Below are positions 1 to 11,603 of a DNA stretch of 64,000 nt, piece by piece. Position numbers and translations under genes: made by a program. How positions within the stretch are numbered: the first letter of the stretch is position 1; the number at the start of each line of letters is the position of its first letter. The notes under the pieces are model-generated. The model did not search any database, was not told where the DNA came from, and saw nothing but the letters and a program-made list of their open reading frames with translations. Origin of the DNA: Erpobdella octoculata (Eukaryota; Annelida; Clitellata; Hirudinida; Erpobdellidae); the NCBI GenBank assembly GCA_963978895.1, contig OZ022242.1, positions 19,632,477 through 19,696,476 of the forward strand, read 5' to 3'.

Positions 1-545
1 TGCATAAACATAAGTCATATGTTAGTAGGTAAATGAGTCGTATGTTGATATTTGCAAGTACCTGCTTTACGCAGAATTTTAATGAATAATTCCAACGTTT
101 TTAAATTGTTTCATGAAATAGTATTGTTTGCTAAGTTGGTATATGTATGTATGACATTGTATGAACGTGTTTATGTTTGTATTTTGTATGTAGGTTTTGT
201 GTTGTTAATGATATCGATTTGTATTTCCTTATTTCTTCTTATCGTTTGCATCACGCAAGTCCTCAAGTGACAATTCTTTAGTTTTAACATTTTCTTTGTT
301 TATTTTTTTTCTTTATTCTATTTTTATTTTTTGTGTGTTTATCTTTATCTAAAACTCCTCTTTTCTGTTTGGCTCTCTCTCTCTCTCTTTCTTTCTCTCT
401 CTCATTTTTTTTCTTTTCCTCTCTTTCTCTCTTTCTCTCTCTATCTTATAAATATTGACACTTTTGTACAATTTTGAAAAAGAAATATACATATCATCAC
501 CGATCATCACCGAAAACTAATAGCTATATATATATTTAATAGCTA
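1..545. other. AT-rich non-coding flank with CT-rich tract
   Basis: No gene is recognised. A 72-codon open frame near 52-270 is hydrophobic, T-rich and matches no family I know. A (CT)n/(CTTT)n simple repeat lies at about 370-445. A left-hand LTR copy follows directly. Confidence 0.6.
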
Positions 546-726
546 TTTATATTTTTGTCAAATCGTATTACGGGTCCAATAGAATGGTTTTGTAGTTTAT
601 TGGATGATAATAAAATGAAGCTTGGATAAGTCTATTTTATACCTTCTCATATAGGATCCTAATAATCATAAATGTCTTTCTGAGGTGCGTAAGCAATGAT
701 TTAAAATTATAACCATAGATATAACA
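546..726 (-). repeat. LTR (3' LTR of a minus-strand LTR retroelement)
   Basis: This stretch of about 180 bp matches 2611-2965 almost base for base over its first 120 bp, sharing for example the block ATTACGGGTCCAATAGAATG, and again around TAAATG near 670. It ends in ATAACA. On the minus strand it therefore begins TGTTAT, and it is preceded by a purine-rich run. These are the expected LTR boundaries. A third, diverged copy lies at 52680-52870. Confidence 0.75.
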
Positions 727-740
727 CTACCCCCTTCTTA
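727..740 (-). other. Polypurine tract of the LTR element
   Basis: On the minus strand the sequence immediately 5' of the LTR reads AAGAAGGGGGTAG. This is a typical plus-strand priming tract for an LTR retroelement, and it overlaps the end of the last open frame. Confidence 0.6.
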
Positions 741-1610
741 ATCCTGTTTGTCCAGAGCAGCATAGTCGCTTTTGAGAAATGCGACTCGGCCACGAACACA
801 AAATACCTTGATCTTCACTCGTGGCTTTGACCGCAATTCGCAAACAACATGGTCAAGTCTCTTGACCGTTTGACGCAGTTTCTTCCAGTCCTTCTTTGGC
901 TCATCAACAGAGTCTTTCTTTGGTTCATCGTCGCCATTTCTGCACGGTTCAGCACAGCTTTTTTTGCATGCCTCGTCCTGAATATCTTTGCACGGTTTAT
1001 CGGAACTGTCTGCTTTTTCTTCTTCCTTCACATCTTTTAGATCGTTGTTGAAATCATATTTCAAATAAGCACCATCTTTTTTTTTATTACACGATCTGAG
1101 GTATCTCTCTATTGAATATTCAGCACATTGTTTTCCATAACACAATCCCGCCATCGAATATTCGCCATATTTTTTTTCATGAAAATATCTGAGATATCTT
1201 TCCATCGAATATTCCATGGCTGATCTTTTCTTCCTCCACTCTTCAAGATCTTTCTCAAGAAACTCTTTAAAAGGTTTTTCGAAAACACGTTCCATAAATC
1301 CGATAAATCCCTTCATCAAACTGCTATTTGATTTTAAAATGAATCTTAGTCTATCTGATTTAGAATCCTCTGTGGATTCATCTGATTTAGAATCCTCGGT
1401 ACCGTTCTCTGTTCTTGGCTCATCTTTTTCAGAGTTTTTGCTGGCTGCATTGCTATTGTTGTTTTGGAGAAGTTCATCGCCGTCATGTTTGTTTTCTTCC
1501 AAGTTACAATCGAACGATTTCTTTTCACATTCGAACTCGGCTCTTTCATCAGTGTCAAGTTTCGTATCGTCCAGCGGATCTTTCTTCAAATCATCGCCAT
1601 CGTCTCTCAA
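738..1610 (-). pseudogene. LTR-element internal ORF 3: acidic/charged protein with coiled-coil-like segment
   Basis: About 290 open codons follow the preceding frame with a -1 shift. The product is rich in Asp, Glu and Lys. It contains repeated short motifs of the type DEPKKD and AEPCRN that also occur in the upstream ORF, so the two frames probably belong to one polyprotein. A central repeat pairs two similar segments (YSMERYLRYFHEKK and YSIERYLRSCNKKK). The basic C-terminus (ELRSKPRVKIKVFCVRGR) ends next to the polypurine tract. There is no reverse transcriptase, protease or integrase. I infer a non-autonomous element; an old captured gene is the alternative. Function unknown. Confidence 0.55.
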
Positions 1611-2308
1611 ATCAGTGTTTTTTTTGTCAAGTTAGCTTCGACGTATTTCTTCATTGGAGTTTCGTTCGTTTTTAAATCTTGTGTTGCTTCATCCGAGTCA
1701 GATTCGTCACTAAAATCTGAGCCTGAATATTTGGTGCCGTCGTCTGTTATGGAGGCTTCCGTTTCAGAACCGTCGCTGTATGGGTAAAAGCCATCGCTAT
1801 TATTGCCATTATTATAATCATAATCGTTACTTTCATCCTCATCGTTTTGCATTTCGTTTTCAACATTCTTTTCATTTTCTTTAGTTTTGTTGTCGACGTC
1901 AAAAGCGACTGTATCATTGTCACCATTTTTGCCAGGCTCGGCATCATCATCTTTGCATGGTTCATCATGAACATCTTTGCAAGGTTCGTTATCATGACCG
2001 TCTTTGACAGGCTCATCATCATGACCCACCTGACCTGTGTAGTCTGTACGGACGTCATCCGTCACTAGTTCAACTTGGGTTTTGCCCCAGCAACCCACAT
2101 TTTTTTCTTCACCAGCAACCCGCTGGTCCACAACCGTGTCCACCACTGCCTCAGCCAACCCTGAGACCAAACTCTCAACAGTCCTACCGTCCAGACTACA
2201 CTCAGGCAAACCAATGTCAGAAAACATTCCCTTTTTTTCTTTGTTGTCGTTTTCTGACAGCAACGCAGTACCGGCTGCTGCAACTTTGTTTTCGTAGCCA
2301 AGAATCAT
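1607..2308 (-). pseudogene. LTR-element internal ORF 2: highly acidic low-complexity protein
   Basis: About 233 open codons lie in the same frame as the SAP ORF upstream, separated from it by two TGA codons (2345-2347 and about 2315-2317). The protein contains tandem imperfect repeats of a Cys-containing acidic motif (EPCKDVHD, EPCKDDDAEP) and Asn/Asp/Tyr-rich stretches. It ends at TGA 1607-1609, just after an A8 run on the coding strand where a -1 shift would continue into ORF 3. No known domain is visible. It is probably the middle of a gag-like protein; decay by stop mutation and homopolymer indel is the plain explanation. Confidence 0.5.
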
Positions 2309-2344
2309 TTCTTCTCATGTCTTTCCCTGTGCTGCAATGTTTTC

Positions 2345-2584
2345 TCACGCTTGTTGTCTTTCTTGCTCCAGCAATTTTCTTTTTAATTTTCTCCGCTTAA
2401 CCACAGCTTCCTCGTCAATATCGAATAAATATTCATCGTCCTCAGGCCCATAGCCTTCATTCACTAACGCGGCTAGGAGGCGTTCCCTAAGTTCGTCCTT
2501 TTTACCTGTATCGCTCAGGCCACGTTTCACCAGCTCGTTTTTCAATTCACTCGTCCAAAACTCATCCAATGCTTTCAAAACCAT
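2345..2584 (-). pseudogene. SAP-motif N-terminus of the LTR element's gag-like protein
   Basis: 79 codons start at the first ATG downstream of the LTR and primer-binding site. Residues about 8-40 form a recognisable SAP motif: helix ..LKNELVKRGL, turn SDTGKK, then DELRERLLAAL. SAP motifs bind AT-rich DNA or chromatin. The rest is Glu/Lys-rich. The frame ends at a TGA but continues in the same register into ORF 2. The position between 5' LTR and acidic ORFs says this is the start of the element's main protein rather than a host gene. Confidence 0.65.
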
Positions 2585-2589
2585 TTTTT

Positions 2590-2610
2590 AAATCCACTTC
2601 TAGACACCAG
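2590..2610 (-). other. Primer-binding site of the LTR element
   Basis: On the minus strand the bases directly after the LTR end (ATAACA) read CTGGTGTCTAGAAGTGG. A TGG start one base after the LTR is what a tRNA 3' CCA would prime. The matching tRNA was not identified. Confidence 0.55.
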
Positions 2611-2965
2611 TGTTATATTTTTGTCAAATCGTATTACGGGTCCAATAGAATGGTTTTGTAGTTTATTGGATGATAATAAAATAAAGCTTGGATAAGTCTA
2701 TTTTATACCTTCTCATATAAGATCCTAATAATATATATATTTTTTTATTATAGTTTATAGTCCTTTACACCAAGTGTTTTAAGACTGAATTGGCTGTATG
2801 TAGGAAGCACATAAGTACTTCCTGTCGTGGATCAAAGTTTGATCTTTTTAAATGTCCCTCCTCCTTTATCCAGGCTTGGGACTGGCTCGCAATTAGCGAG
2901 GCAAAGTTATCCTAATAATAATAAATGTTTTTCTGAAGTGCGTATGCAATGATATAGCTCAAACA
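2611..2965 (-). repeat. LTR (5' LTR), interrupted by a 180-bp insertion
   Basis: This is the partner of the LTR at 546-726. It begins TGTTATATTTTT on the plus strand. After about 120 bp it is interrupted by roughly 180 bp (2730-2908) with a GC-richer 3' part (about 2865-2908). The block ATCCTAATAAT occurs on both sides of the insert, consistent with a target-site duplication. The LTR match then resumes through about 2950. Confidence 0.65.
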
Positions 2966-4199
2966 GTAAAAGGTCATAGGGTGTTTTGTAAGTTTTTAAA
3001 ACCAAACTTTCCGTTTGGAAGATAAAAGCGTTGGGCGAATGTCAATTGTATTTATATATAGATAACGCCCAAGATTTTTATTTCCGAACTGAAAGGTTGG
3101 ATCCAAGATTTTATTACTTACACATAAATAATATTTTTAACTTGTGTATAAGCGCTGTTTTTTTTAAAACATTTTCAATTGCTGTTCCTATCAAAATATA
3201 TAAATAATAATTTTAAACAAGTGAGCCGTAAAAAACAATATTTTTTTCACAAACCTTATATTTCAAGATTTGCCGGCTTTTCATTTAATGCAAAAAAAAT
3301 TAAACTACATTTTTTGAATTTTTTTATGCCAACATCTACATCATTGCGTTTGATTTGTTTTTATTTTAAAACAAAGATAATTATTATTTTAATTAAAAAA
3401 TAATTTCTTATAAGATTTTCAAACTTCAATAGAATCCATTTTCGTGAAGAGTGAGCTTATGGTTAAAACTTCAGCTCGATTGGATGATGAAAAGTTAGTT
3501 AAATTTCACTTTTCATGGTTTGCAAATATTCAAGCAAGCAAGCTAGCAAGACCGGCAGCGAAGTTAATACAATGAATTTAAAAACTCACTGTTAATGTTT
3601 AAATTTTTTTTGTATTTTTTAAAGCATTTTATAAAAGCGTGTTTTTATTTTTCAAATTATTATTTGTTTTTACTGTTACGTTTTTTATCTTTAATTTTTT
3701 TTTACCTTTTTTAGTCTTTTAAAATTAACATTTCAGATTAAAAGCGTACAGGGTCGTGGGTTGATATGTTATTACAAATTTTGTCGCGTAATTAAACAAA
3801 GATGTGAAATAAAAATAAAGCAAATACAAAATAAATATAATTGTTAATGAAAAAGTCTACACTCTACACGCTGAACACGGCTACGAGTGTTTTTATTGTC
3901 ATTTTTTACAGCAGAACGTTGACATTTTCATGATTACTTAAAATATGTCTTAGTGGATTAAATCTCCTTAGTGGATTTTAAAAAAAAATTGCAAAATATT
4001 TAAATTGCAACAAGTTAACTATTCTTATAAAACGTACAATATTAAATAATTAAACAAATTCCAACATACTCAGCCGTAAAATTTCTAAATTATTATCATG
4101 TTGCTACTGTAATTAAAGTACATGTAAAGTTTTCTATTTTATAAAATTTTTTAATAAAAATGCAACAAAATACATTTGCTTAAATACATTATAATACAA
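2966..4199. other. AT-rich non-coding DNA, nothing recognised
   Basis: Homopolymer-rich A/T sequence. The longest open frame (74 codons at 3179-3403) has AT-driven composition and no recognisable motif. Confidence 0.6.
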
Positions 4200-4735
4200 A
4201 ACTTTAAAACAAATTAAAACAAGTAAAGGAAAACACGATTTTTTCAACACAAACTTTTATTTCAAAGACACTCGATTTAGAAATACAAAAGATATTCTAA
4301 TTAAGTTTTTTATTACAAACTTTCATTTAGGTTACAATCTCTGTTTGTGTGTGTGTGTGTGTGTGGCTTAGTTTGTACACAAATCTTGCAAGTAAATTTT
4401 AACTAGCTTTTTGACTAGCTAGGAAACTTACACTTTCAGCATAGCTTTATATTGGATGACAACACATAATTCATTTAAAAAAAAACTTAATTTGTATTTC
4501 TTAATCGAGTGTATTTGAAATTAAAGTTTCTGTTAAAAAACTCTTTTTTCCTTTACTTGTTTTTAATTGAATTGTGTATTGTCATCCAATATAAAGCTAT
4601 GCTAAAAGTTTCAGCTTCCTAATTAGTCAAAAAGTTGGTTAAATTTTACTTGCAAGATTTGTATACAGAGAAAGACACACACCCACAAACAGATATTGTA
4701 ACTTGAATAAAAGTTTGTAAAAACGTCCTACACCA
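4200..4735. repeat. Family C repeats, three adjacent copies in alternating orientation
   Basis: A unit of about 230 bp contains, in order, a (GT)n run, CTTGCAAGTAAATTTTAAC, TTTTTGACTAGCTAGGAA, TATTGGATGACAA, an AATCGAGT block, and a TTTCCTTTACTTGTTTTTA end. It is present forward at about 4345-4565 and in reverse at 4200-4330 and 4570-4735. Related copies are at 6655-6865 (forward, after the giant GT array) and 55325-55570 (reverse). It encodes nothing visible. Confidence 0.7.
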
Positions 4736-6249
4736 GAACGGTCACTTCAAATCATTACATACCTTTTTTGAATGCTTGAAAATATCTATAGTACTTTCAA
4801 ATTTTGCATGCAAAACTTTTTTATCTCTCACTTGCTTGGTTTCTCTCTTTTTTTCAATGTGTCTATTTCACGTCGCGCTTTTTTTTGCTGTCGGCTGCAT
4901 AATACTTTTTTACAAATAGTATAGTAGATTAATACAGAGGATTTTTTTTTTCAGTTACTTTTAATTGTATGTCTTAAAAAGTAAGTATACTTACCATGTA
5001 ACAGAAGAATTTATAATCCATTTTACGAGTGCTTCCTCGCTGCACTATCAGCATCTACGAAATGCCGCCATTCAACTCTCTTCTCGTTTTTTTCATGTTG
5101 GCAAAAAAACTTTAAAACTTTTTTAACGAGTTTATTATTTAATTGTTGGCAAAATAAGTTTAATTTGTACAGTCTTGATACCAAACATTGCAAGTTTCAA
5201 CGATTGATATAATTATTATGATTAGATTTTATTTACCTGAAAATTGACAGAAGTTTTTACTTAACGTTTTAAACTTTTTTAAATTAATAAATTTATTTAA
5301 AATAAAAGAAACAAAATAAAATATTTTTTCCGCATTACCTACTTTGCTTATGTTTACACCAGTCGTCGGTGTTGAAATGAAGACTGGCTGCTATAACGAA
5401 TCTCACGTGGGTTTTTATACTCTCAACAAGTGTTGCTTTGCTGCGAGACCAGCACTCGCGGTTTGAATTTGTTTAAAAAAAAGTCTCAGAGTTTTTTTTT
5501 GATTTGTATGTGCTCCCAGAAATATTAGCCAGACTAAAAAATCTTATTATGACGCTAATTTACCCTGACCTAGTTTCTTTTAAGTGGTTTCAAACGCATT
5601 GATAATTATTCAAATGCATTTTAGTCATAAGGTTCACGACGTTGCAGCAATTATAGGGAACGAAGCAGCTGTTAGCTAGTAATTTGAAAGTATGGAGCTC
5701 AGAGTTGTCAGCTGGTTTACTTTTGTCTATCTGACCTGACCCCAACCAACCCAACGCCAATTGACCCGCTGACAACTCAGATGTAGCAAAAATTTGCTTT
5801 CTGATAACTATATTAAGAGCTTCCAGAATAAAAAAAAACCCTTTTTATCATATTCTGTAATTTTATAATAGTTATACAATTTTTGTACGTAGCCCTGCCT
5901 CACCAACTGTGAGCCAGTCTCCAGTTTTAATAAAAAAAAAAAGAAAATTATAACTAAAAAAATTAAAAACATGTTTTTAAAAAATGCTCTAAAAAGTACA
6001 AAATAAATTATGAACATAAAAGCGTAGACGTTTTCTTTTCTACTCTTATGATCGCAAATTTGCGCCCCACGTTTTTATGTTTATAATTTATGTTGTATTT
6101 TTATACAATTTAATGGAAATTACCGGCAAAATTTGAGGTTCGTTAATAAATTGTAACAAAAAATTTATGCTAATTTCCGTCCGTCAATATTTTTAAAAGG
6201 AGCCGGACGCAAACTTACAGAAATTCACGGACGGAAAATTCAGACAACC
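4736..6249. other. AT-rich non-coding DNA
   Basis: No gene, RNA or repeat is recognised. Open frames near 5590-6017 on the minus strand are short and without motifs. A moderately GC-richer patch lies at 5600-5790. Confidence 0.55.
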
Positions 6250-6865
<616 letters not shown>

Positions 6866-7493
6866 ACATTAGTAAGCAAATTTTAAAAATCACCCTATAT
6901 TTATATCGCGACCAACAAATCGATTCGACTTTTTGAATGAAACCAGGTGACATTAATTGTCATCTTTTTAAATCCTTCGCTATGTTTGCTTGCTTGCTTG
7001 AGCCATACGTAAGGGACCGACCCTACATCACTCAAAAAAACCAACTTTGCGTTATCCAATAAAGTTGTAATTTAGTGTGTTTATTAGTCGCTTTGGATTT
7101 TACATTGTATTAAAGTTTCAGATTTATTGGAAACAATAATAGTGAATTATGGAATAAAATTAATAAAACCTTTACTATTAATTTCTGGTTACTTAAAAAA
7201 ACTTTTTAATTTTTAATTTTGTTATTCCATATTGATTTGAAATTAGCTTATATTTTCAATCTTCACAATCGAATTGAAATTTGGTGAGTTTATTTGTTGC
7301 TGCGGGTTTTACATTCTATTAAATTTTCAGAAAATTGTAGAAGAACCTGTTTTATCGGTTGGGGAAAACCATGTGTCAAGCACTGGGGGAAGATATGCTC
7401 TACTAGAGCTGAAAATTTAATTTTATTTCACTTTTTTTTTTGCCTTTTAATGGTACAGATCACATAAGCGCATACAGTCTATCGCATCGCAGT
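6866..7493. other. AT-rich non-coding DNA
   Basis: No gene, RNA or repeat element is recognised in this stretch. Confidence 0.5.
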
Positions 7494-7690
7494 TAATATA
7501 TTACATTATTAAAAAGATAAGTTTTTAAATATTTTTTAAAAGAGTTTAATGAACAAATTCTATTGAAGTCTCGAAGAGAGGCCGGTAGATCATTCCAAGC
7601 AGCGGGACCAGCACAACCGAAACCCTTGTCCTTAAACTTCTTCTTTCTAGTAGATGGTACTATAACCTGACCACCATAAACCGACCTGAG
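7494..7690 (-). pseudogene. C-terminal fragment of a LINE (CR1/L2-type) ORF2
   Basis: The minus strand translates without interruption into the conserved tail of a non-LTR retrotransposon ORF2. It reads ..VPSTRKKKFKDKGFGCAG, then PAAWNDLPASLRD, then SFKKYLKTYLF, followed by a stop. The G-x-x-x-W-N-x-L-P motif followed by F-K-x-x-L-K-x-x-L-F is diagnostic of this region. The LINEs at 49646-52548 and 34540-35340 end the same way. 5' truncated, as usual for target-primed insertion. Confidence 0.8.
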
Positions 7691-7734
7691 AGTTTCTGAG
7701 ATATGCTTTTTTTAAAAAAAAGTTAATTTTCCTG

Positions 7735-7880
7735 TTTTATCTCCTCAGGAGTAAAATTTTCAAAATTCCTTTTTTAGTGGATGCTTACTCTATAAAAATA
7801 ATATAAGTTCCAAACTTCACGTTCTTATGATAAGGCGTTTTTGCGTGGCGTTGATTATCAGTCAGTCAGCAGTGCATGAA
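7735..7880 (+). repeat. Family B 3'-end fragment
   Basis: Matches the last 150 bp of the full family B copy at 8007-9603: CTCAGGAGTAAAATTTTCAA, then AGTGGATGCTTAC, TTCCAAACTTCACGTTC and GTTGATTATCAGTCAGTCAG. It lacks the terminal ATATATAGAT. Confidence 0.7.
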
Positions 7881-7884
7881 CAAA

Positions 7885-8006
7885 TACATTTTAAAAGTAT
7901 TTGAAATACAAAATATTAGTACTTATTATGAAAGTATTTCAAATGCTAATACAAAATATTGGGCTTCAATCCCCAATTTTTGTTAATTATGTTTTATTAT
8001 ATTACT
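7885..8006 (-). repeat. Likely hAT subterminal region, split from its transposase by family B
   Basis: Contains repeated AAGTATTTGAAATAC-type motifs. The same kind of motif follows the hAT transposase fragment at 19500-19640. Family B (8007-9603) separates it from the transposase relic at 9650. I infer that family B inserted into the 3' region of a hAT element. Confidence 0.45.
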
Positions 8007-9603
8007 AGCAGTGCCCGTAGCGGCTTCGCTCGCATGAAATTAGAGAATTTGAACGTGCATACATAGTAGAGTACTGCACGGATCAATTTTTTAGGTCTCG
8101 GCTCGGCCCGTCGACAACTTGGCCCAGCCCGTTTCAAAAACCGAAATTCCTGGCCCGGCACGGCCCGTCTAATATGGGCCCGGTCCGTTTTTACAGGCCT
8201 AGAAGTTCTATAGACTTGATGAAAAACTTCGGCCCGTCCCACCTTGACTTCAGGTTTAGCCCGGCCCGTCTGAACACCCTAAAATCACTAAAATGTCTAT
8301 ATACTTGGTTACAAATTTCGGCCCGTCCCACCTTGATTTAAGGTTTGGGCAGAGCCGTATGAAAACCCTAAAATAACGGCTTGGCCCGTTTGTCCGGTGA
8401 TAAACTGAACTCATCTACTTTTAACCGGCACAAAATACTAATTTTCACATCTGTAGCACTTACAGTTTTTGAGTAGCAGTTATTTTAAAATCAAATAACC
8501 CTTTTTCCACTTCACATTTGAGGTGCTGGGAACCAAATTTTCAAAAAATGGTGAAACACGCATATCATTATTTTTAGAGTAGAAACTAAATACTAAATTT
8601 ACTTTTGTAGCATTTACAGTTTTTGAGTAGCAGTTACTTTAAAAAACAACCCTATTTTCCACCCCACATTTGAAGTCCTGGAAACCAAATTTTCAAAAAA
8701 TGGTGAAACACATATATCATTATTTTTAGAGTAGAAACTAAATACTAATTTTACTTTGGTAACATTTACAGTTTTTGAGTAGCAGTTACTTTAAAAACCA
8801 TGTAACCCTATTTTCCACCCCATATTTGAAGTCCTGGAAACCAAATTTTCAAAAAATGGTAAAACACTTATATCATTATTTCTAGAGTAGAAACCAAATA
8901 CTAATTTTTACTCCTGTAGCATCTACAGTTTTCCATTAGCAGTTACATTAAAAACCAAATAACCTTATTTTCCACCCCACATTTGAGGTCCTGGAAACCA
9001 AATTTTAAAAAAATGGTGAAACATTATTTTTAGAATAGAAACTAAATACTATTTTTTACATCTGTGGTATTTACAGGTTTTGAGTAGCAGTTACTTTAAA
9101 AAACAAATAACCCTATTTTCCACCCCACATTTGAAGTCCTGGAAACCAAATTTTCAAAAAATGCTATAACACGTATTTCATTATTTTTAGAGTAGAAACT
9201 AAATACTAATTTTTACTCCTGTAGCATTCACAATTTTTGAGTAGCAGCTACTTTAAAAACCAAATAACCCAATTTTCCAACCCACATTTCAGGTCCGGGA
9301 AACAGAATTTTCAAAAAATGGTGAAACACATATCTTTTTTTTTCAAGAAGAATCCATATACCAAATTTCAAAATCTTCTCAATTTTGGTTTTCGAGATAT
9401 ACATTGTTTTAGAAAAAAGTTTGTTTTCCAGTTTCTTCCCCTCAGGAGCAAAATTTTCAAAAATCTTTTCTTAGTGGATGCTTACGCAATAAAAGTAATA
9501 TAAGTTCCAAATTTCACGTTCCTAGAATTAGGCGTTTGAGCTCGGCGTTGATTATCAGTCAGTCAGTCAGGCAGGCAGGACATGTTCTTTTATATATATA
9601 GAT
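8007..9603 (+). mobile_element. Family B repeat, full-length copy (unclassified)
   Basis: It begins ACTAGCAGTGCCCG followed by a short GC-rich hairpin (GCGGCTTCGCTCGC). It continues with a region of several CGGCCCGTC motifs (8100-8400), then six tandem units of about 150-155 bp (8470, 8625, 8779, 8936, 9085, 9240). It ends GATTATCAGTCAGTCAG...TTTTATATATATAGAT. A second copy (46858-48600) and a reversed 3' end (48668-49262) share both termini and the tandem core. No protein is encoded. Termini are unlike simple TIRs. It resembles family A in its 5' ACTAGC plus hairpin and 3' TATATAGAT, so the two are probably one superfamily. Mechanism unknown. Confidence 0.7.
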
Positions 9604-9649
9604 TAATGTTTTGTCCCCAGTTTTAATTAATTATAATGTCATATCATAA

Positions 9650-10760
9650 AAAATAGTCATTTTGGTGAGATATCACTGGTTTTTCTTGAGAAGGAGCAGC
9701 TTCTCAAAAGTTGCATCTGAGAGGCCATTTCGTCGTTTGTGAAAAACTAGGCCTGCAGTACTGAAAAGACGTTCCACTGGAGCTGATGATGGGATTGGGG
9801 TGTTATATTTGATGAACATCTCTTTGACGACTGGATGCACTCAATGTTCTGTCAGAACTGTCAAGGTACTGCATACACAAAAACTGAACTCGTCTTAAAA
9901 AATGGATCTGTTACAGACGCCAAAATATGTTCCTTTGCCATATCGCCTATTTCTAACAAAAACTTGAATCGGATCTTTAAGCGTTCAAGGATTGCAGATG
10001 CCAACGGCTTACAATGTACAAGTGGACCGTTGAGAATGAATTGTAGTGAGTTCTGTATGGTTAATAAAGTTGGTAGAAGATAGCCCAGATTAAAAATTTG
10101 TCTTACCTTGAAGAATATCAATGGCTGCAGTGAGTGGTTGAAGCACGGTTGCATATTATTCTAAAAATTCAAGCTCGATTTCTTTGAAAGGTGGAAAAGA
10201 CAGAGCTACATACAACTTCTTTATTTTAATTTTAAGCTTATTGAGTCGGCAAACAGCATTGTACTGTGAGCTCGATCTAGTTGCACAAGGAAGTAAAAGC
10301 TGCTTCCCAAACAACCATGACCTGCGCTATGCCAGTTTTGATGTTCTGTACAGAATCCTACAAAAACCTGATGAAAAAATACTGTTTTGGCCAGCCAGTT
10401 TTTAACTTTTTGCAGAGACTTAGAGATCCGTTAAACTGTCTTGTGACTGCGTAAGTGAATTGTTAAATTTGTTACACGCTTTGGAGTTTGAAGAATAAAA
10501 TTACATAATCCGTTCGTACATCTGAACAAATTCTTGATTGCCGGTTCGTCACAGCTTTAGGAGCCAGCCAAGTTTAAGTGGTAGTTGAAGCAGATTATTG
10601 AATAAAACAATTAATACCAGATGATTGCTTGGCTCCCATTAAACCTGTCCATTATAGCTGCTGCGCTGTAATACTTTGGTTATCAGCAATAATCTACGGT
10701 AAGAACCCCATGTCCAAAAAATCCAGTCAACAGGTGTGGTATTTGTTAAATCGTCGGCCT
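9650..10760 (-). pseudogene. hAT-superfamily transposase relic
   Basis: The minus strand at about 9660-9825 reads the hAT C-terminal dimerisation motif: TPIPSSAPVERLFSTAG, then LVFHKRRNGLSDATFEKLLL, then a stop. Upstream on the same strand (9860-10155) is more transposase-like sequence, including LLPTLLTIQNSLQLIL-type and ILERLKIRFKFLLEIGD segments. Frames shift and stops intervene, so it is inactive. Further decayed coding-like sequence continues to about 10760. The A-rich open frames on the plus strand here are shadows. Confidence 0.8.
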
Positions 10761-11140
10761 GAAAAATACGGAAACATATTAATTTTTGTTTGAGCTTTCA
10801 TTCATAGAACAAATAATTACTGCTGTAAAAACTTGCTGTTTAATCATCTGAGCTCATTTAGACAAATGAAAGTGTCATTTTCAACTTTTTTGTTTTTTTT
10901 TTAGATATTATTTAAAATACATTTTGCAGTGTCTTGGTGTAAAAAGGCCCGAAATTTTCAAATATCTGCCAAATATCATAACTATTAATGGTCCAGAGGT
11001 AAGTTTAGTAAAGATATTCAGGACACAGCTAAACAAAATTAAGTTGCAGGCTAAGTAAAAATATAAAGTTGAAACTTTTTGTTAAAATGTCTAAGGGGGC
11101 CGGGTCTTTCGGGCCCTTCCCCGGGTCCGCCGCTGGTTCC
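10761..11140. other. Non-coding, GC-rich patch at the 3' end
   Basis: No gene is seen. A GC-rich patch at 11090-11140 (GGGGGCCGGGTCTTTCGGGC, then CCCGGGTCCGCCGCTGG) looks like the end of another repeat that directly abuts the next element. Confidence 0.4.
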
Positions 11141-11380
11141 CAGTGGCGTAGCTCTATTTTTTTACGACCGGGGCAAAGTCTAAGTAATGCGTCTGTAGAA
11201 AATCCTATGTCAACTTTTCTTCCAAAAATAGCTTATGACCGGGGGAGGGGCGAAGTCGTAGGTAATTTTCCCAAAATTTTTATAAAACCTTATACACTTT
11301 TGCTTCCACTGATATTGCGTTTCCTAAATACAGGCATCTGGGGAGACTGACTCCCTTCTCCCCTCCTCGCTACGTTATTG
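11141..11380. mobile_element. Small terminal-inverted-repeat element (possible MITE)
   Basis: The left end CAGTGGCGTAGC and the right end GCTACGTTATTG are inverted copies with two mismatches. The roughly 240-bp interior is GC-richer than its surroundings and non-coding. No clear target-site duplication was found. Confidence 0.4.
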
Positions 11381-11470
11381 TCTGATCCAGTCTCTTACGC
11401 CTTTGCACGTGACCAAGTCGCGCCGCGACGCCATTTTGAAAGGATTGCATACTTGCATACTTATATTAAA

Positions 11471-11603
<133 letters not shown>

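Noticed and set aside
849..2297. Plus-strand frames opposite the SAP-element ORFs
   Set aside because: Shadows of the acidic minus-strand frames; hydrophobic composition is the complement of Asp/Glu codons.
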